Shown here in pieces: positions 1 to 9,862 of a stretch of DNA of 64,000 nucleotides. Source of the DNA: Leptodactylus fallax (taxonomy: Eukaryota > Chordata > Amphibia > Anura > Leptodactylidae); contig CAMRHE010000067.1 in assembly GCA_947044405.1 (NCBI GenBank), forward strand, positions 5,461,501-5,525,500, written 5' to 3'. Position 1 is the first letter of the stretch, and each line of letters starts with the position of its first letter. The notes under the pieces are model-generated. The model saw only the letters and a program-made list of their open reading frames with translations. It ran no database searches and was not told the origin of the DNA. Made by a program: the position numbers and the translations under genes.

Positions 1-360
1 TGAGTAAGGTTGAGATAGAACTATATGTTTTGTTGAACTACAAGTCTAAGCATGGCTGAGATGAAGCTGGAAGTGTCATGGAACTACTAGTCTAAGTGTC
101 ACTGTGGTGGAACTACAAGTTTTAGGGAACTACTATTCTAAGCATGGCTGAGGTAAAGCTGCAGGCCTTGGGGAACAACTAGTCTAAGCATGGCTTATAT
201 GAAGCTACAATATTGTGAAACAACTAGTCTAAGTATGGCTATGATGGAAGTACAACTACTAGTCTAAGCATGGCCAAGGTTAAGCTGCAGGTCTTGTGGA
301 ACTACTAGCCTAAGCATGGCCTGGGTAGAACTACAAGTCTTGTGGAGCCACTAGTGTGCC
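1..360. repeat. Degenerate minisatellite
   Basis: An irregular tandem repeat of roughly 38-45 bp. Units share a core close to ACTACTAGTCTAAGCATGGC followed by a variable GA-rich spacer, and about eight degenerate copies can be followed. It probably continues to the left of the window. The core loosely resembles the ACTACAACTCCCAGCATGC segment common in amphibian and avian MITEs, but that link is an inference. Confidence 0.6.
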
Positions 361-1739
361 TGTTGTGTTTGTAATCATGGCCACAAGGGTACTACAAGTC
401 AGTGCATGGCTACCAGAACCTGCACGCTGGATGCCCCTGACACACTGTAGATGTCAGCCCTGCTGTGACTCCCATTCTTTGCACTGCTTGCGTGATCCCT
501 TGTGCGCTCCAGAATATGTGGAAGTTACCAGGCAGCTTCTTGTCTGCTATCGGCTGTTTGTTCAAACAGATAAAAGCAAAATAAAACCTGGGAGGAGGGG
601 GAGTCTGAGGCTGTTTGATGTGGTCTGCAGTGCTGATGTAACAGATGATTGAATTGTGCCAAAGTATAAAACCTGCCTGCAATGTTGTGGGATAGTCCTT
701 AATTCCCAGCTGCCTGCTCTGAACACTCCTTCTATGTGGCCTGGATCAATACAGCAGGCAGCGCAGGGTTACAGCAGCACCAAGGAGGCTCCAGGTTGCA
801 TCTCACATTGGAAATTTGCACATCTCCAATTGGTTGTATGTCCTGAGCTGATTCCAACTATTCTCAGGAACATTACTGTACATGTGAAACAGGGTCAATG
901 CAAAAATGTTCACATATAAGATGCCTGTAAGTGGATATTTAGAATATTCGTATTGGGAAGAGTGGTTTATAGAGGTGGGTGCTTGGAGAACCCTGCAGAG
1001 GAATAAAAAAATAGTACTGGAGGTGTACATTCTCCAGAGCTAAAATAAATCCTCAATTAAAGTCCCCTATAATGTATGATGGGGTGATTCTGACACTCCT
1101 ACTACAGGTGCTCTTAGGAAAATGATGGATCTTTTTAAGGTGTCTGAGTGTTATGTTATTGAATAAGTTAATGACAGCTTTATTGTGTAGTTATGTGCTC
1201 CCCTCTGGAGCACTGACCTCTTCACTGCTCATCTGATGCACACACTCTTTCCTGTATGAAGAGCAGGTCTATCAATATAAGTTATAGGAGGCAGGGAACA
1301 CTGTGTGCATCAGGGTAGCAGAAAGGAGGTCAGAAAATGAACCCATAATACATAAAGGATATGTTTAGGTCATATGTGGAGCCTTTAATAAGAGGTGCAC
1401 CCACAGTTTGGAATTTAGTAAAGTAGTGAAACCCAAAAAAAGTTCTGGGCCTATACATGGGTACTTTATGTTAAAACCTAAAGTTGTAATAAATAAGGAG
1501 ACTAGTAACGTCAGTATGTCAGATCACAAACATTGGGTGCAAGGAGAATAAAGATGTTGGATCTCAACATATCCAGTCCTTTATTCCACCAGGAGATAAC
1601 TTGCTGACAAACGTGGCTCTTCTAATACAAGCACATCTATGGGAATGTCAACAGAAACAGCTGACAGGGGCAATACATATAGGAACCTATACAGATTTTA
1701 AAATGTTGACTCCACCAGCTGATTTTAGTGGGACTTATC
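361..1739. other. No recognisable gene
   Basis: Several short open frames of under 100 codons occur on both strands, including overlapping ones at 356-682. None shows a recognisable domain and none is supported by splice-site context. No repeat structure was identified except weak similarity to dispersed repeats towards the right end. Confidence 0.4.
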
Positions 1740-1860
1740 CAATATGTATGGGAGTCGTCTGACAATCCGCTGATGGGTGAAGTGGGGGTGGATGATTGGA
1801 CATGTTGAATTGCAACACTTGATCCTTTTGTTCTCCCTGGATATAAACCGCTGCCAGAGA
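1740..1860. repeat. Fragment of dispersed foldback repeat
   Basis: The stretch with CAATATGTATGGGAGTCGTC and the following ACACTTGATCCTTTTGTTCTC is similar to segments at 28380-28430, 49300-49440 and 60640-60870. These belong to a dispersed family whose ends read GGCCATACACATTAGAT or its complement. Only part of the element is present here. Confidence 0.35.
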
Positions 1861-1874
1861 TGTCTTGCTAAATT

Positions 1875-2265
1875 AATCATGAGCAAGTGTGACCACCTCT
1901 ATAAAGGCAAAAGTTTTGGCAGTTTGTTGGTCTGGATCATTCAGGTGTGTTAATACAATGTCAAGGAGGAAAGACATCAGCAATGATCTTAGAGAAGCAA
2001 TTGTTACAATGATCCCAAGCAGACCAGCAAATCTACAATAGACTGGCTGAAAAAGAAAATAATAATAGGTGATTCAATGACCCTGTCTTACTCCAGACCT
2101 CAACCCAATTGAAATTCTGTGGCAGGAAGCCTGTCATTAGGATGAAGTATATTAAACCATCTACACAGTTAGATAGGTCAAGCTCACCTTAATGTAACAC
2201 TTTTTTTCCTCATAAAAATGTGTGCCTATGTTGCAGAGATATTCATTTATTTCAAAATATGCAAA
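1875..2265 (+). mobile_element. Tc1-like transposon, internal-deletion derivative
   Basis: A short frame starting with ATG at 1958 encodes MSRRKDISNDLREAIV, the characteristic N-terminus of vertebrate Tc1-like transposases (start of the DNA-binding region). After about 30 codons the sequence jumps directly to the C-terminal part, where 2093-2122 encodes PDLNPIEILW with the catalytic glutamate codon at 2111. The central catalytic region is missing and the two parts are in different frames. The upstream leader around 1890-1955 also resembles that of Tc1 elements. Terminal inverted repeats were not clearly delimited. It is a non-autonomous, dead copy. Confidence 0.75.
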
Positions 2266-2551
2266 TGACTATACTGAAGCACTGAGGATGGTTCTGTTGC
2301 TCTAACTACTATACCCCACACTGCCCAGGAACAACCTACTTCCCCCCTCCTTTCCTTGAGCAAATGGGCCAGGCGAGATTTCAGCTTAGCTCCCTGTCAC
2401 TTAAAGAAAGAATTGGGGGAGGCTATATTAGTGCAGTGTGCAGCATAGAAGTTTGGAGCAATGGAGCAACCATCGGTGCTCCAGATTGCTCATTTGCATA
2501 TTCTGCTACCAGAGGCACTGCTATTTATGATTTTTGTGCAACTAACAACTC

Positions 2552-2780
2552 TTAAGGTGGCCATAAACTTTGACAGCTATTCCTTCGACTCTCCATACAC
2601 ATGTTTGCCCAGCTCAGCTGAGTGTGCATGCATTTCTATTGGGGAGAGGGCAGCAAGCCACTGCCAAACATGTTGTAAGAGCAAAGTGTTGGGTATGCTG
2701 AAACCCAACTGACTGATCCTACTTTCCCCTGAGAGCTGTCATCCAGGGAAATTCAGGACAACCCCTTCCACATTAGATAA
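2552..2780. repeat. Dispersed foldback repeat, GGCCAT family
   Basis: It begins with TTAAGGTGGCCATAAACTTTGAC and ends near CCTTCCACATTAG. Its middle (CATGCATTTCTATTGGGGAG) matches the layout of related copies at 48.2, 49.1 and 60.7 kb. Arms are diverged and no target duplication is apparent. The superfamily is unknown. Confidence 0.4.
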
Positions 2781-3610
2781 GGGGTCGGCAACACCGAGAC
2801 GATGTGCCAATGCCGAGGATGGCACATGAGCAATATTTTGCCAGCTTTATAGATAGGTTCTTAGGAGCTCTGACAGTGTTCTACACTATATTTTATAGAT
2901 AGGTTCCTAGGAGCCCTGAGAGTATTCTACACTATGTTTTATAGATAGGTTCCTAGGAGCCCTGACAGTGTTCTACACTATGTTTTATAGATAGGTTACT
3001 AGGAGCCCTGACAGTGTTCTACACTATGTTTTATAGATAGGTTCCTAGGAGCCCTGACAGTGTTCTACACTATGTTTTATAGATAGGTTACTAGGAGCCC
3101 TGACAGTGTTCTACACTATGTTTTATAGATAGGTTCCTGGGAGCCCTGACAGTGTTCTATACTATATTTTATAGATAGGTTCCTAGAAGTCCTGAGAGTG
3201 TTCTACACTATGATTTATAGATAGGTTACTAGGAGCCCTGACAGTGTTCTACATTATGTTTTATAGATAGGTTACTAGAAGCCCTGAGAGTGTTCTACAC
3301 TATGTTTTATAGATAGGTTCCTAGAAGTCCTGAGAGTGTTCTACACTATGATTTGTAGATAGGGTCCTAGGAGCCCTGACAGTGTTCTACACTATGTTTT
3401 ATAGATAGATTCCTAGGAGCCCTGACAGTATTCTACACTATGTTTTATAGATAGGTTCATAGGAGCCCTGAGAGTATTCTACACTATGTTTTAAGGTGTG
3501 GTTTGTACCAAATTTGTTCAACCCAAAACAAATCAGGGACTGCCAAACCCGAAATCAGAGCTGCCGAACCTGAAATGAAACAAATCTATTCATCTGACAA
3601 TTGTGTAACA
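2781..3610 (-). mobile_element. hAT-like MITE (TAGAGATGGGC family), reverse copy
   Basis: Sequence from 3495 to 3600, read on the minus strand, matches the left part of the copies at 36.9 and 52.9 kb, including the GTGTGG...CAAATTTGTTC segment. It is followed by the same 46-bp minisatellite. The far half of the element seen in the other copies is absent: the array abuts an unrelated repeat beginning AGGGGTCGGCAAC at about 2782. The true left boundary is therefore unclear and no target duplication was found. Confidence 0.5.
2855..3497. repeat. 46-bp minisatellite, about 14 units
   Basis: Tandem 46-bp units containing ATAGATAGGTTCCTAGGAGC and a TGACAGTGTTCTACACTATG tail. Variants CCTAG/ACTAG and GCCCTGA/GTCCTGA are interspersed, so units have diverged and been reshuffled. 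The same unit in the opposite orientation forms the arrays at 37065-37785 and 53045-53605. There are no unique spacers, so it is not a CRISPR. Confidence 0.93.
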
Positions 3611-4310
3611 TGTATGGGCTCCTTTATTGTACCGTGCCTGCCTGATATAGAGAATGTGTATGCTGGAATATTGAGACTTTGTGGCTTTCATTTCTTAAGA
3701 ACTATTCTCCATATCTGAGCTGGTGTGATACTTCCTGGTGACAGTAAAGGTGCAGCATAGTCATCTCAGGGTAGCTCCAGCCCAGCAGGTGGATGACACT
3801 ATGACAGTATCAGTGGTGAGAAGAGGCAGCGTAGTGATGTAAGAGGATCAGTAGACAAGTATTATTGCACATTACATGAGCGCTTCAGTGGGTGTGTTAC
3901 TTCTGTCTGCTGGTTTGTGGTTACAGGTTTCAGGATTGGTGTTTAGAAGTGGTTAGCAATACTGTAGTCACATGCACAAACATCTCCCAGGAACTAGAGT
4001 CACCATCACATTTCACCTGGGTTGACTGTGTTTTGAGGATTATTAAGGCCTAAACCCGGACAGGCACGCCTTCTTTAAAGGGATTATTCTCAGTCTTGGA
4101 TTAAAAAAATCCATTTTAGGCCCATTGTCTGCATAAACATGAAGCTCCACAGACTGTAGCAGTCTGGTCCTATCAATGTTCTGGCCAGATACACAAGTAT
4201 ATCCTTACTACTGAGCAGTAGTGCAGCTAATACATCTGATGGGCTATTAGTACCATGTACTGGGGCACTAATGAGTGAAATGATATGACAATATAGCATT
4301 ATATTACTTT
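3611..4310. other. No recognisable feature
   Basis: No long open frame, tandem repeat or transposon end was recognised. The minus-strand frame at 4090-4299 (69 codons) has no recognisable motif. Confidence 0.4.
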
Positions 4311-4395
4311 ATAACATCAGCCATAACATTAAAACCTTATGACAATTGCACTTGTCAAGGGGTGAGATATATTAGGCAGCAAGTGAACTTCCAGA

Positions 4396-5098
4396 GGACC
4401 TGACATTAGGTCTAAAAAAGTTCAATAGCACTGTCATCCTGCTGAACATTTTGGTGTTTTGTTTATCCAAAATCGTTCAGCCATTCTAAAGATATAAGCC
4501 CTTTTATTGTTTATGCAAATTAGGATGTACTAGCCAAGTGGGTGGTAACACTGTATGACATGCAGCACACAAAGACCCTGCCCCAGAGAAACCACCGTCT
4601 TACTGCCCACTTGGCTAGTATAACCTAAATTGTATCAACACTAACTGGTCTTGTACACGTGGACAAAATTGTTGGTATCCCTCGCTTAATGAAAGAAAAA
4701 CCCACAATGGTCACAGAAATAACTTAAATCTGACAAAAGTAATAATATTTTCAGGGGTACCATCATTTCTGTCCAGGCCTGTTTCATGAGTTTTCTTTTT
4801 TTAAAAATTCTGTTGAAGCATGGTTGGAAAGCAATGTCTGACTTTCATTTGTTCATTTTCATAGAATTTTTATATATTATTGCTTTTGTCAGATTCAAGT
4901 TATTTCTGTGACCTTTGTGAGTTTTTCTTTCATTAAACGAGGGGTACAAACAATTTTGTCCACGTGTGTATCTGTAGAATGGCTGAATGGATTTGGATAA
5001 ATAAAACACCAAAATGCTGAGGGTGACAGTGCCCTTCAAATGATGTATGTCATTCGGCTTTCCAGACCTGGTGACAAGTTCTCTTTAAAGTTGATGCG
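4396..5098. mobile_element. T2/Kolobok-like palindromic MITE
   Basis: A palindromic element with ends near ACCTGACATTAGGTC and GACCTGGTGACAAG...TTTAAAG, interrupting the Tc1 relic. It matches the uninterrupted copy at 43131-43505 on both arms, including TTTTGGTGTTTTG and the GCAAATT...CTAGC segment. The rightmost CTTTAAA fits the TTAA target preference of T2/Kolobok MITEs. Its centre is split by a second transposon at 4654-4970. Confidence 0.6.
4654..4970. mobile_element. Tc1/mariner-type MITE with TA target site
   Basis: Terminal inverted repeats start CACGTGGACAAAATTGTTGG on the left and read complementarily at 4936-4968 on the right. TA dinucleotides flank them at 4654-4655 and 4969-4970. 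The right arm has a 2-bp CA insertion relative to the left. The interior has inverted symmetry (TGGTCACAGAAATAACTT against its complement near 4900). No transposase is present. The uninterrupted paralogue at 43.1 kb lacks this block. Confidence 0.85.
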
Positions 5099-5113
5099 TT
5101 AGACGCATGAAAA

Positions 5114-6085
5114 ATGGACTAGCATAAAGATTGAGTACCGTTGAGAAGGGCCAAACTGTGATGGGTCAGAGCATCTCTAAAATGGCAGGTCTTGTGGGAT
5201 ATTCCTGGTATGTAGGGTTAGTACCTATCAAAAGTGGTCCTAGGGACAACAGAGTTGCAGTTACCCCAGGCCAGTGTTGAACTGGGATTCTTTTGGCCCA
5301 CCGAAGCAAGTGGTTCAGGGGTCTACCCTACAACTATACAATCGCATTCATTGCAACACAATCTTTGTTGTTATCGTTGTTTGCACAAGACAATTCATCA
5401 GCAATTATGTGTGAATTAACTCATGAGAAGTAGACCCTTGAAAGTCCTGTTTTATTTGGAGCACACATGAGGTTCCTCTGGTATTTTGGTCAATTTATCC
5501 CTGCCCAAGGCTCATTGATGTTCAAAGGCTTACCTTTCTGGTCTGACCCCACAGAAGAGCAACTGTAACACAAATTGTTGAGAATGCTAAATGGGATAGA
5601 AAGATGCTTAAACATCCAATGCATCACAGCCTGTGTATGAGACTTTATAGACTAGTCACATTGCCCATGCGGACCACTGTCCACCACCAAAAGCATGTGC
5701 AGTGGACACGTATATATCTGAACTGGACTAGATCAATGGAGGATGGTAACCCAGTATGATGAATCACATTGGGACAGATTTATTAAACTGCCTAAAACAA
5801 AAACCACCCCATTATCTTTTACACCATGTGGACGACCATGTGCATGTGCATCACATCACTTATCTGGAAAATAGAGGACACCAGGATTCACTGAGGGAAG
5901 AAAGCAAGGTGGTAGAGAAAACTTTGGATCCTGGCATTTATATGGATATTACATTGACTCATTCCACTTACCTAAACATTGTTGTACACCCTTCTGTCCA
6001 GTTCATGGAGGCCTCACCTTGCACTTGCAAGAATCTGTACCTAAAGTCTTGGTGTCAGATACCATTGGACATCTTCAGAGGTCTT
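5114..6085 (+). pseudogene. Tc1-like transposase pseudogene
   Basis: Segments colinear with a vertebrate Tc1-like transposase can be followed: the helix-turn-helix region (GGTCAGAGCATCTCTAAAAT), then after an insertion CCAAGGCTCATTGATG, then the GGTCTGATGAATCA-type catalytic region at about 5752 interrupted by about 45 bp, then HHVDDHVHVHH at about 5820, and the C-terminal region to 6085. Multiple stops and frameshifts make it non-functional. An open frame at 5756-6226 covers the latter part and runs on into the AT microsatellite. Confidence 0.7.
5273..5505. mobile_element. Insertion inside Tc1, CAGTGTTGGACTG-type hAT candidate
   Basis: This block separates two adjacent parts of the Tc1 transposase. 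It begins CAGTGTTGAACTGGG...TTTTGGCCCACCG, the start of the MITE family also seen at 56583-57000 and, more diverged, at 29146-29329. The right end (near CTCTGGTATTTTGGTC) also resembles that family. The target duplication is not convincing, so the right boundary is approximate. Confidence 0.45.
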
Positions 6086-6091
6086 GTGGAG

Positions 6092-6188
<97 letters not shown>

Positions 6189-6192
6189 CTAT
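6086..6192. repeat. (AT)n microsatellite
   Basis: About 100 bp of mostly AT dinucleotides, with a short ACTCTGTATA interruption at about 6150. It sits where the Tc1 relic's right part should be, so slippage expansion may have replaced or obscured the terminal repeat. Confidence 0.97.
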
Positions 6193-6535
6193 ATGCATAA
6201 ACCCTATAGAGAGCATCTCTGATTGAATTTCAATGACATCACTTGTTCACAGTGTGGGGCCATACAAGATCCATGTATTTGGCATTTCTATGTACAAAAG
6301 TTCTAAAATGGCATAAAAGACAAACTTAAAGCTGTTCAAACAGCACAATAGTTTCTATGGAAGACCATATTGCTTTCCCACTTTGAAAACCATGTATCGC
6401 ACGCTGTCAGTGAGATTTTACTACACAGTTAAACTCATTGGTTAAACCTAAATTTTATCTAACTTTTTTTCCCACCAGGTGTTGGCAGCTGTTGCCATCT
6501 CACCAGGTAGGACAGGGTTTAGGGGATCCCAGTTC
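6193..6535. other. No recognisable feature
   Basis: AT-rich sequence between the microsatellite and the L1 fragment. No open frame, repeat or motif of note was seen. Confidence 0.4.
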
Positions 6536-7480
6536 CATTTTTTTTTTTTTTAATAACTGTAATTTTTATAGAAGTTTTTCCAGAAGAATAAAGTACAGCT
6601 TAAACAGATATGCAATGAGCAATACAATGAACATTGATATAATAAGTAATGACATAAAAAACAGATAATAAACAATAAAAGGGTCAGTGACTGACAGGGG
6701 GAATTATGGAAGGGAGGAACAGGAGGAGTAAGAGGGAAGGGAGAGGGATTGTTACAGACCTTGCAGGATGCAATATGTATCCCACAAGTCCCAGCCTGGA
6801 ATTTCTCTACCGTATTGTTCAGGGAGGCAGTCAGGAACTCCAGGCTATGAACATCTTTCATTCGGGATAGTAAATCTGTACCCGTGGGGGGTAACATTTC
6901 TCTAGTGTTTGGTTATAAGGGTCTTAGCAGCAGTACACAGCTAAAGGAAGAGCCTCAAGGACTTTTTACCTAGGTGTCTAGGGGTAAGATTGAAAAAATA
7001 GGTCCAGTGACTCAAGGACACTCGCTGAATGAAGAGAGCATCTGTCACTACATGGACCTCAGCCCAGAATTCCTGTATCATAGGGCATTCCCAAAAATGT
7101 GATATATTGAGCCTACTGCATTACGGCATTGCCAGTATTTGGACGGAATAGACTGGTTCAAAGAGTGAAGCAGGGCTGGCGTGTGGTACCAGTGCATGAG
7201 TAGCTTATACTGTGTCTTCTTAAATGTCACGCAAGTGGAGGATTTGAGGTTCTAGACCAGATAATCTGCCATTGATCGGAGGAGATCGACTTCCCCATAG
7301 CTGTCTCCCAGTGGGACATATATTGTGGATTGGAGGATCTCTGTCCTCTGGGTGGGAGAGGGGATGGCAGTTCTTGACATTGATGCCAGTTCCAGAAGTC
7401 TCCTACGGAGACTCTGGCGCAGCTGTGAACCCAGCCTGACATAGGAATAACTTCTCACAAAGTCCTGACCACCAGGGAGG
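6536..7480 (-). mobile_element. Old 5'-truncated L1-clade LINE, 3' end
   Basis: On the minus strand the sequence ends in a poly(A) tract (T-run at 6538-6551), the expected 3' terminus of an L1 insertion. Conceptual translation of about 7090-7260 gives a decayed version of the L1 ORF2 C-terminus: a WYHTP motif followed by a degenerate cysteine/histidine motif (KYWQC...GSIYHIFG). The same segment lies at 22260-22410 in the full-length element. The poly(A)-proximal UTR is also similar to that element's. Stops and frameshifts show it is older. The right boundary, where truncation occurred, is approximate. Confidence 0.75.
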
Positions 7481-7804
7481 AACTTATGAAAACAGGCGAG
7501 TATTGCTGCTCTACATGGCTTCTGTAACTCCCATAGAGGTTAATAGAAGCTACAGAATCAGCACATTTAGCTACGCTGTTTTTGTAGCTCTCATTGACCT
7601 CTATGTGAGTTACAGAAACAGCACGATAAGTCACAATATGTAAGTTCTGGAAAACCTCTTTATGCTCTTGCTGCTGGCGGCTGCCTCCATATGTCTATGC
7701 ATCAGAAGTTCACGCTCTGACCACTATATAGATATATAATTTGGGATCAAAAAGCAAAATGATATTCAAAGGTCAAAGGTCAGGACAAGTACGTTGTAAG
7801 GGTG

Positions 7805-8210
7805 GGTTCACACCTGCGTTTGAGTCCGTCCGCTGCCAATCTGAGTGAAAATCTCATGAACGGGATTGGCATCGGATAACGACAGGTTAGCGACGCATTG
7901 GTTAAAAATCCATTCATTTGAATGGGTTTTTAAAGCAATGCGCGGGCGTCCGATTGCACCCTCTGTGCTGCGAATCCTTTTTTTTTCGTCGGAAACAAAG
8001 TCAGACATGCAGGACTTCGTGTCCAACGAAAAAAACGGCTTCGCAGCGCAGAGGGTGTAAGCGCACACCCACGCATTGCTTTAAAAACCCATTCAAATGA
8101 ATGTGTTTTTAACCAATGCGTCGCTAACCTGTCGGTATCTGATGCCAATCCCGTTCCCCGAGATTTTCACTTGGATTGGCAGTGGACGGACTCAAACGCA
8201 GATGTGAATC
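7805..8210. repeat. Foldback (palindromic) repeat, GGTTCACA family
   Basis: Two arms of about 190 bp are near-perfect inverted repeats of each other. They begin GGTTCACACCTGCGTTTGAG and end with the complement at 8175-8210. The centre (TTTTTTTTCGTCGGAAAC) forms a short loop. A homologous palindrome lies at 44989-45373. The arms generate mirror-image short open frames on both strands, which are artefacts. It is probably a non-autonomous DNA transposon of unassigned superfamily. Confidence 0.85.
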
Positions 8211-9177
8211 TGCTAATATCCAATTCCATAAACACTGTATTATCGTAGATAAGTAATCCAGAGGGGATAATGTTACAGAAGTGCAACCTTTATGACCTGA
8301 AGAGTTTAGAAATTTGCTGGGTTCACACTATATGATGTACTACAATGACCTGACTTGTGATGTTGTTGTATAATATCTTCGTACACACTTTCTTAGGCTG
8401 AAAACACATGTTGATTTTTTGTTGCTTTTTTGGTGCAGATTTTTCCTTTTTTTTAGCCAAAGCCAAGAGCTGATTCCGGATGAAAGAAAAGAATAAGTCC
8501 CTGCTGTATATTTCCGATGTTCCAAATGAATTTCAAGTGGGGTTGTCTTCTGCTGGACTTTTGTGTCGTGACTAGCCCACAAAAGGTTCCATTGATACCT
8601 TAAATGGCCAGTCCACCCCTGACACTACTCTCATTACTTATTAATTCACCTCATACCTCTTTAGGACAAGTGCACAAAGAATATCAGTCATTCTGTATAA
8701 ACCCATAAAGCTTAAATAGATAATAGACAATTTTATTAGTTATTAATTTCCTTCTAAATGTGATAGGTTCTATATTATTACCCAGAAATGTCTGTAAACT
8801 TTAGGAAATATTCGTATTCCTTCTTGATCTGTCTTACTCAGCATCCAGGGATGTCTGTCGAGTATGCTCTCACTTGTCTCTTGAAATAACATCTTGTGTC
8901 CATGGCCCGGTGAGTAGACGTGACAGTTCACTAAATATAGGCTCTTCAGAAGACACTCATTTTCTTCCTGAAATTGTCCAGTCTTCTAGTTATGACAAAA
9001 ATGCAACATCATCTTGCTAAGAATTTCTGAGTTTCACCGGATAATTATTATAATCTTTGCAATATTTTCAAGTATACAGTTGTACAATTGTAAGTATATT
9101 ATAAAATCGGTGACATTTCTAGGTTTATTATTATTTCTTGATATAATTTTGATACATTAAATATTAATTTTGAATCC
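8211..9177. other. No recognisable gene
   Basis: AT-rich sequence without a recognisable open frame. Around 8400-8460 the text is T-rich and loosely resembles the TTTTTTGCTGC segments of other foldbacks, but no arms were found. Confidence 0.4.
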
Positions 9178-9237
9178 TTAAAGGAAACCTGTCAGGAGGA
9201 TTGAGGCCCCCAAACGCCTTACAACTTGTTATCCATC
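9178..9237. repeat. T2/Kolobok-like MITE end
   Basis: TTAAAGGAAACCTGTCAGG at 9178 fits the TTAAAGGRR terminus of T2-type MITEs described in Xenopus. The element is interrupted 60 bp later by a hAT insertion. A candidate partner end with CCCCTTTAA lies at about 10104-10112, but its arm sequence differs, so pairing of the two ends is uncertain. Confidence 0.45.
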
Positions 9238-9245
9238 GTGATACA

Positions 9246-9854
9246 TAGGGATGGCGAATTAATTCGTTTTGAACCAGATTCTACCTTAGATTTCCAAAAG
9301 CGTTGGGTTTGCCTGAACACAAAACTTTTGGCGTTTGTCACCCACGAAACACTATTGTACTATTATACTAGAGTATAATAAGTGGAGACCCAGAGGAGGT
9401 GAGGGAAAGTAACAAAAACTTATCCTCACCTTGACTCACCTCTCCTGGGCATCCAGCAGTTCCTCAGCGTTCTCTTCCAATCTCCGTCTGACGTCACGCG
9501 CCCTGGGATCGACTCAGCAGTCACATGGGGGGTGGTAAGAATCTTGACGTTAGTGTGCCTTATGTGACCGCTAAGGTCCAATTACAGCACTCCACAGTGA
9601 CTCCAGGGCACATGACGTTAGACAGAGGCTGGAAGAGGACTCTGGGAGACACTGGGCACCACAAAGATGCCCAGGAGAGATGAGGCAAGGTGTGTATAAC
9701 TGTCTGCTATTTATCCTCACCTCCACCCTGGGCCTTCATTTATTATACTATGGGATCTGATGAGACCCCAGAGTATAATAATAGCACTTCCCCGTTGGAG
9801 GACTATCTTCACAAATATACACAAAACAAATCTTGTGAGGTTTGCCCATCTCTA
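9246..9854. mobile_element. hAT-like MITE with perfect 8-bp TSD
   Basis: The element starts TAGGGATGGCGAATT and ends with the complement of TAGAGATGGGCAAACC. It is flanked on both sides by GTGATACA (9238-9245 and 9855-9862), an exact 8-bp duplication as made by hAT transposases. Inner arms are roughly palindromic, with TATAATAAGTGGAGACCCAG and its counterpart at 9724-9782 around a GC-rich centre. No open frame of note is present. Unlike the copies at 2.8, 36.9 and 52.9 kb, it lacks the 46-bp minisatellite. Confidence 0.88.
9489..9496. promoter_or_regulatory. CRE-like palindrome within hAT MITE
   Basis: TGACGTCA is the perfect cAMP-response element / ATF site consensus. The sister element at 52936-54198 has the same octamer at 53943. 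An 8-mer can occur by chance; the reason to list it is its recurrence in the GC-rich centre of this MITE family. No evidence of function. Confidence 0.3.
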
Positions 9855-9862
9855 GTGATACA

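Larger units (their letters stand above)
4311..6090 (+). mobile_element. Tc1-like transposon relic, multiply interrupted
   Basis: The left end near 4311 (CATCAGCCATAACATTAAAACC) matches the terminal repeat of a widespread vertebrate Tc1-like family. The leader (GGGTGAGATATATTAGGCAGC at about 4360) leads into an insertion at 4396-5098. The element then resumes with TTGATGCGTTAGACGCATG and a decayed transposase. The right end is lost in the AT microsatellite starting at 6086. Internal insertions are listed separately. Confidence 0.75.

Noticed and set aside
2855..3497. Possible CRISPR array because of regular short repeats
   Set aside because: Units are contiguous, with no unique spacers, and the context is a eukaryotic transposon; the same holds at 37.1 and 53.0 kb.
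7808..8148. Mirror-image small proteins on both strands
   Set aside because: They are the two arms of a palindrome read in opposite directions.
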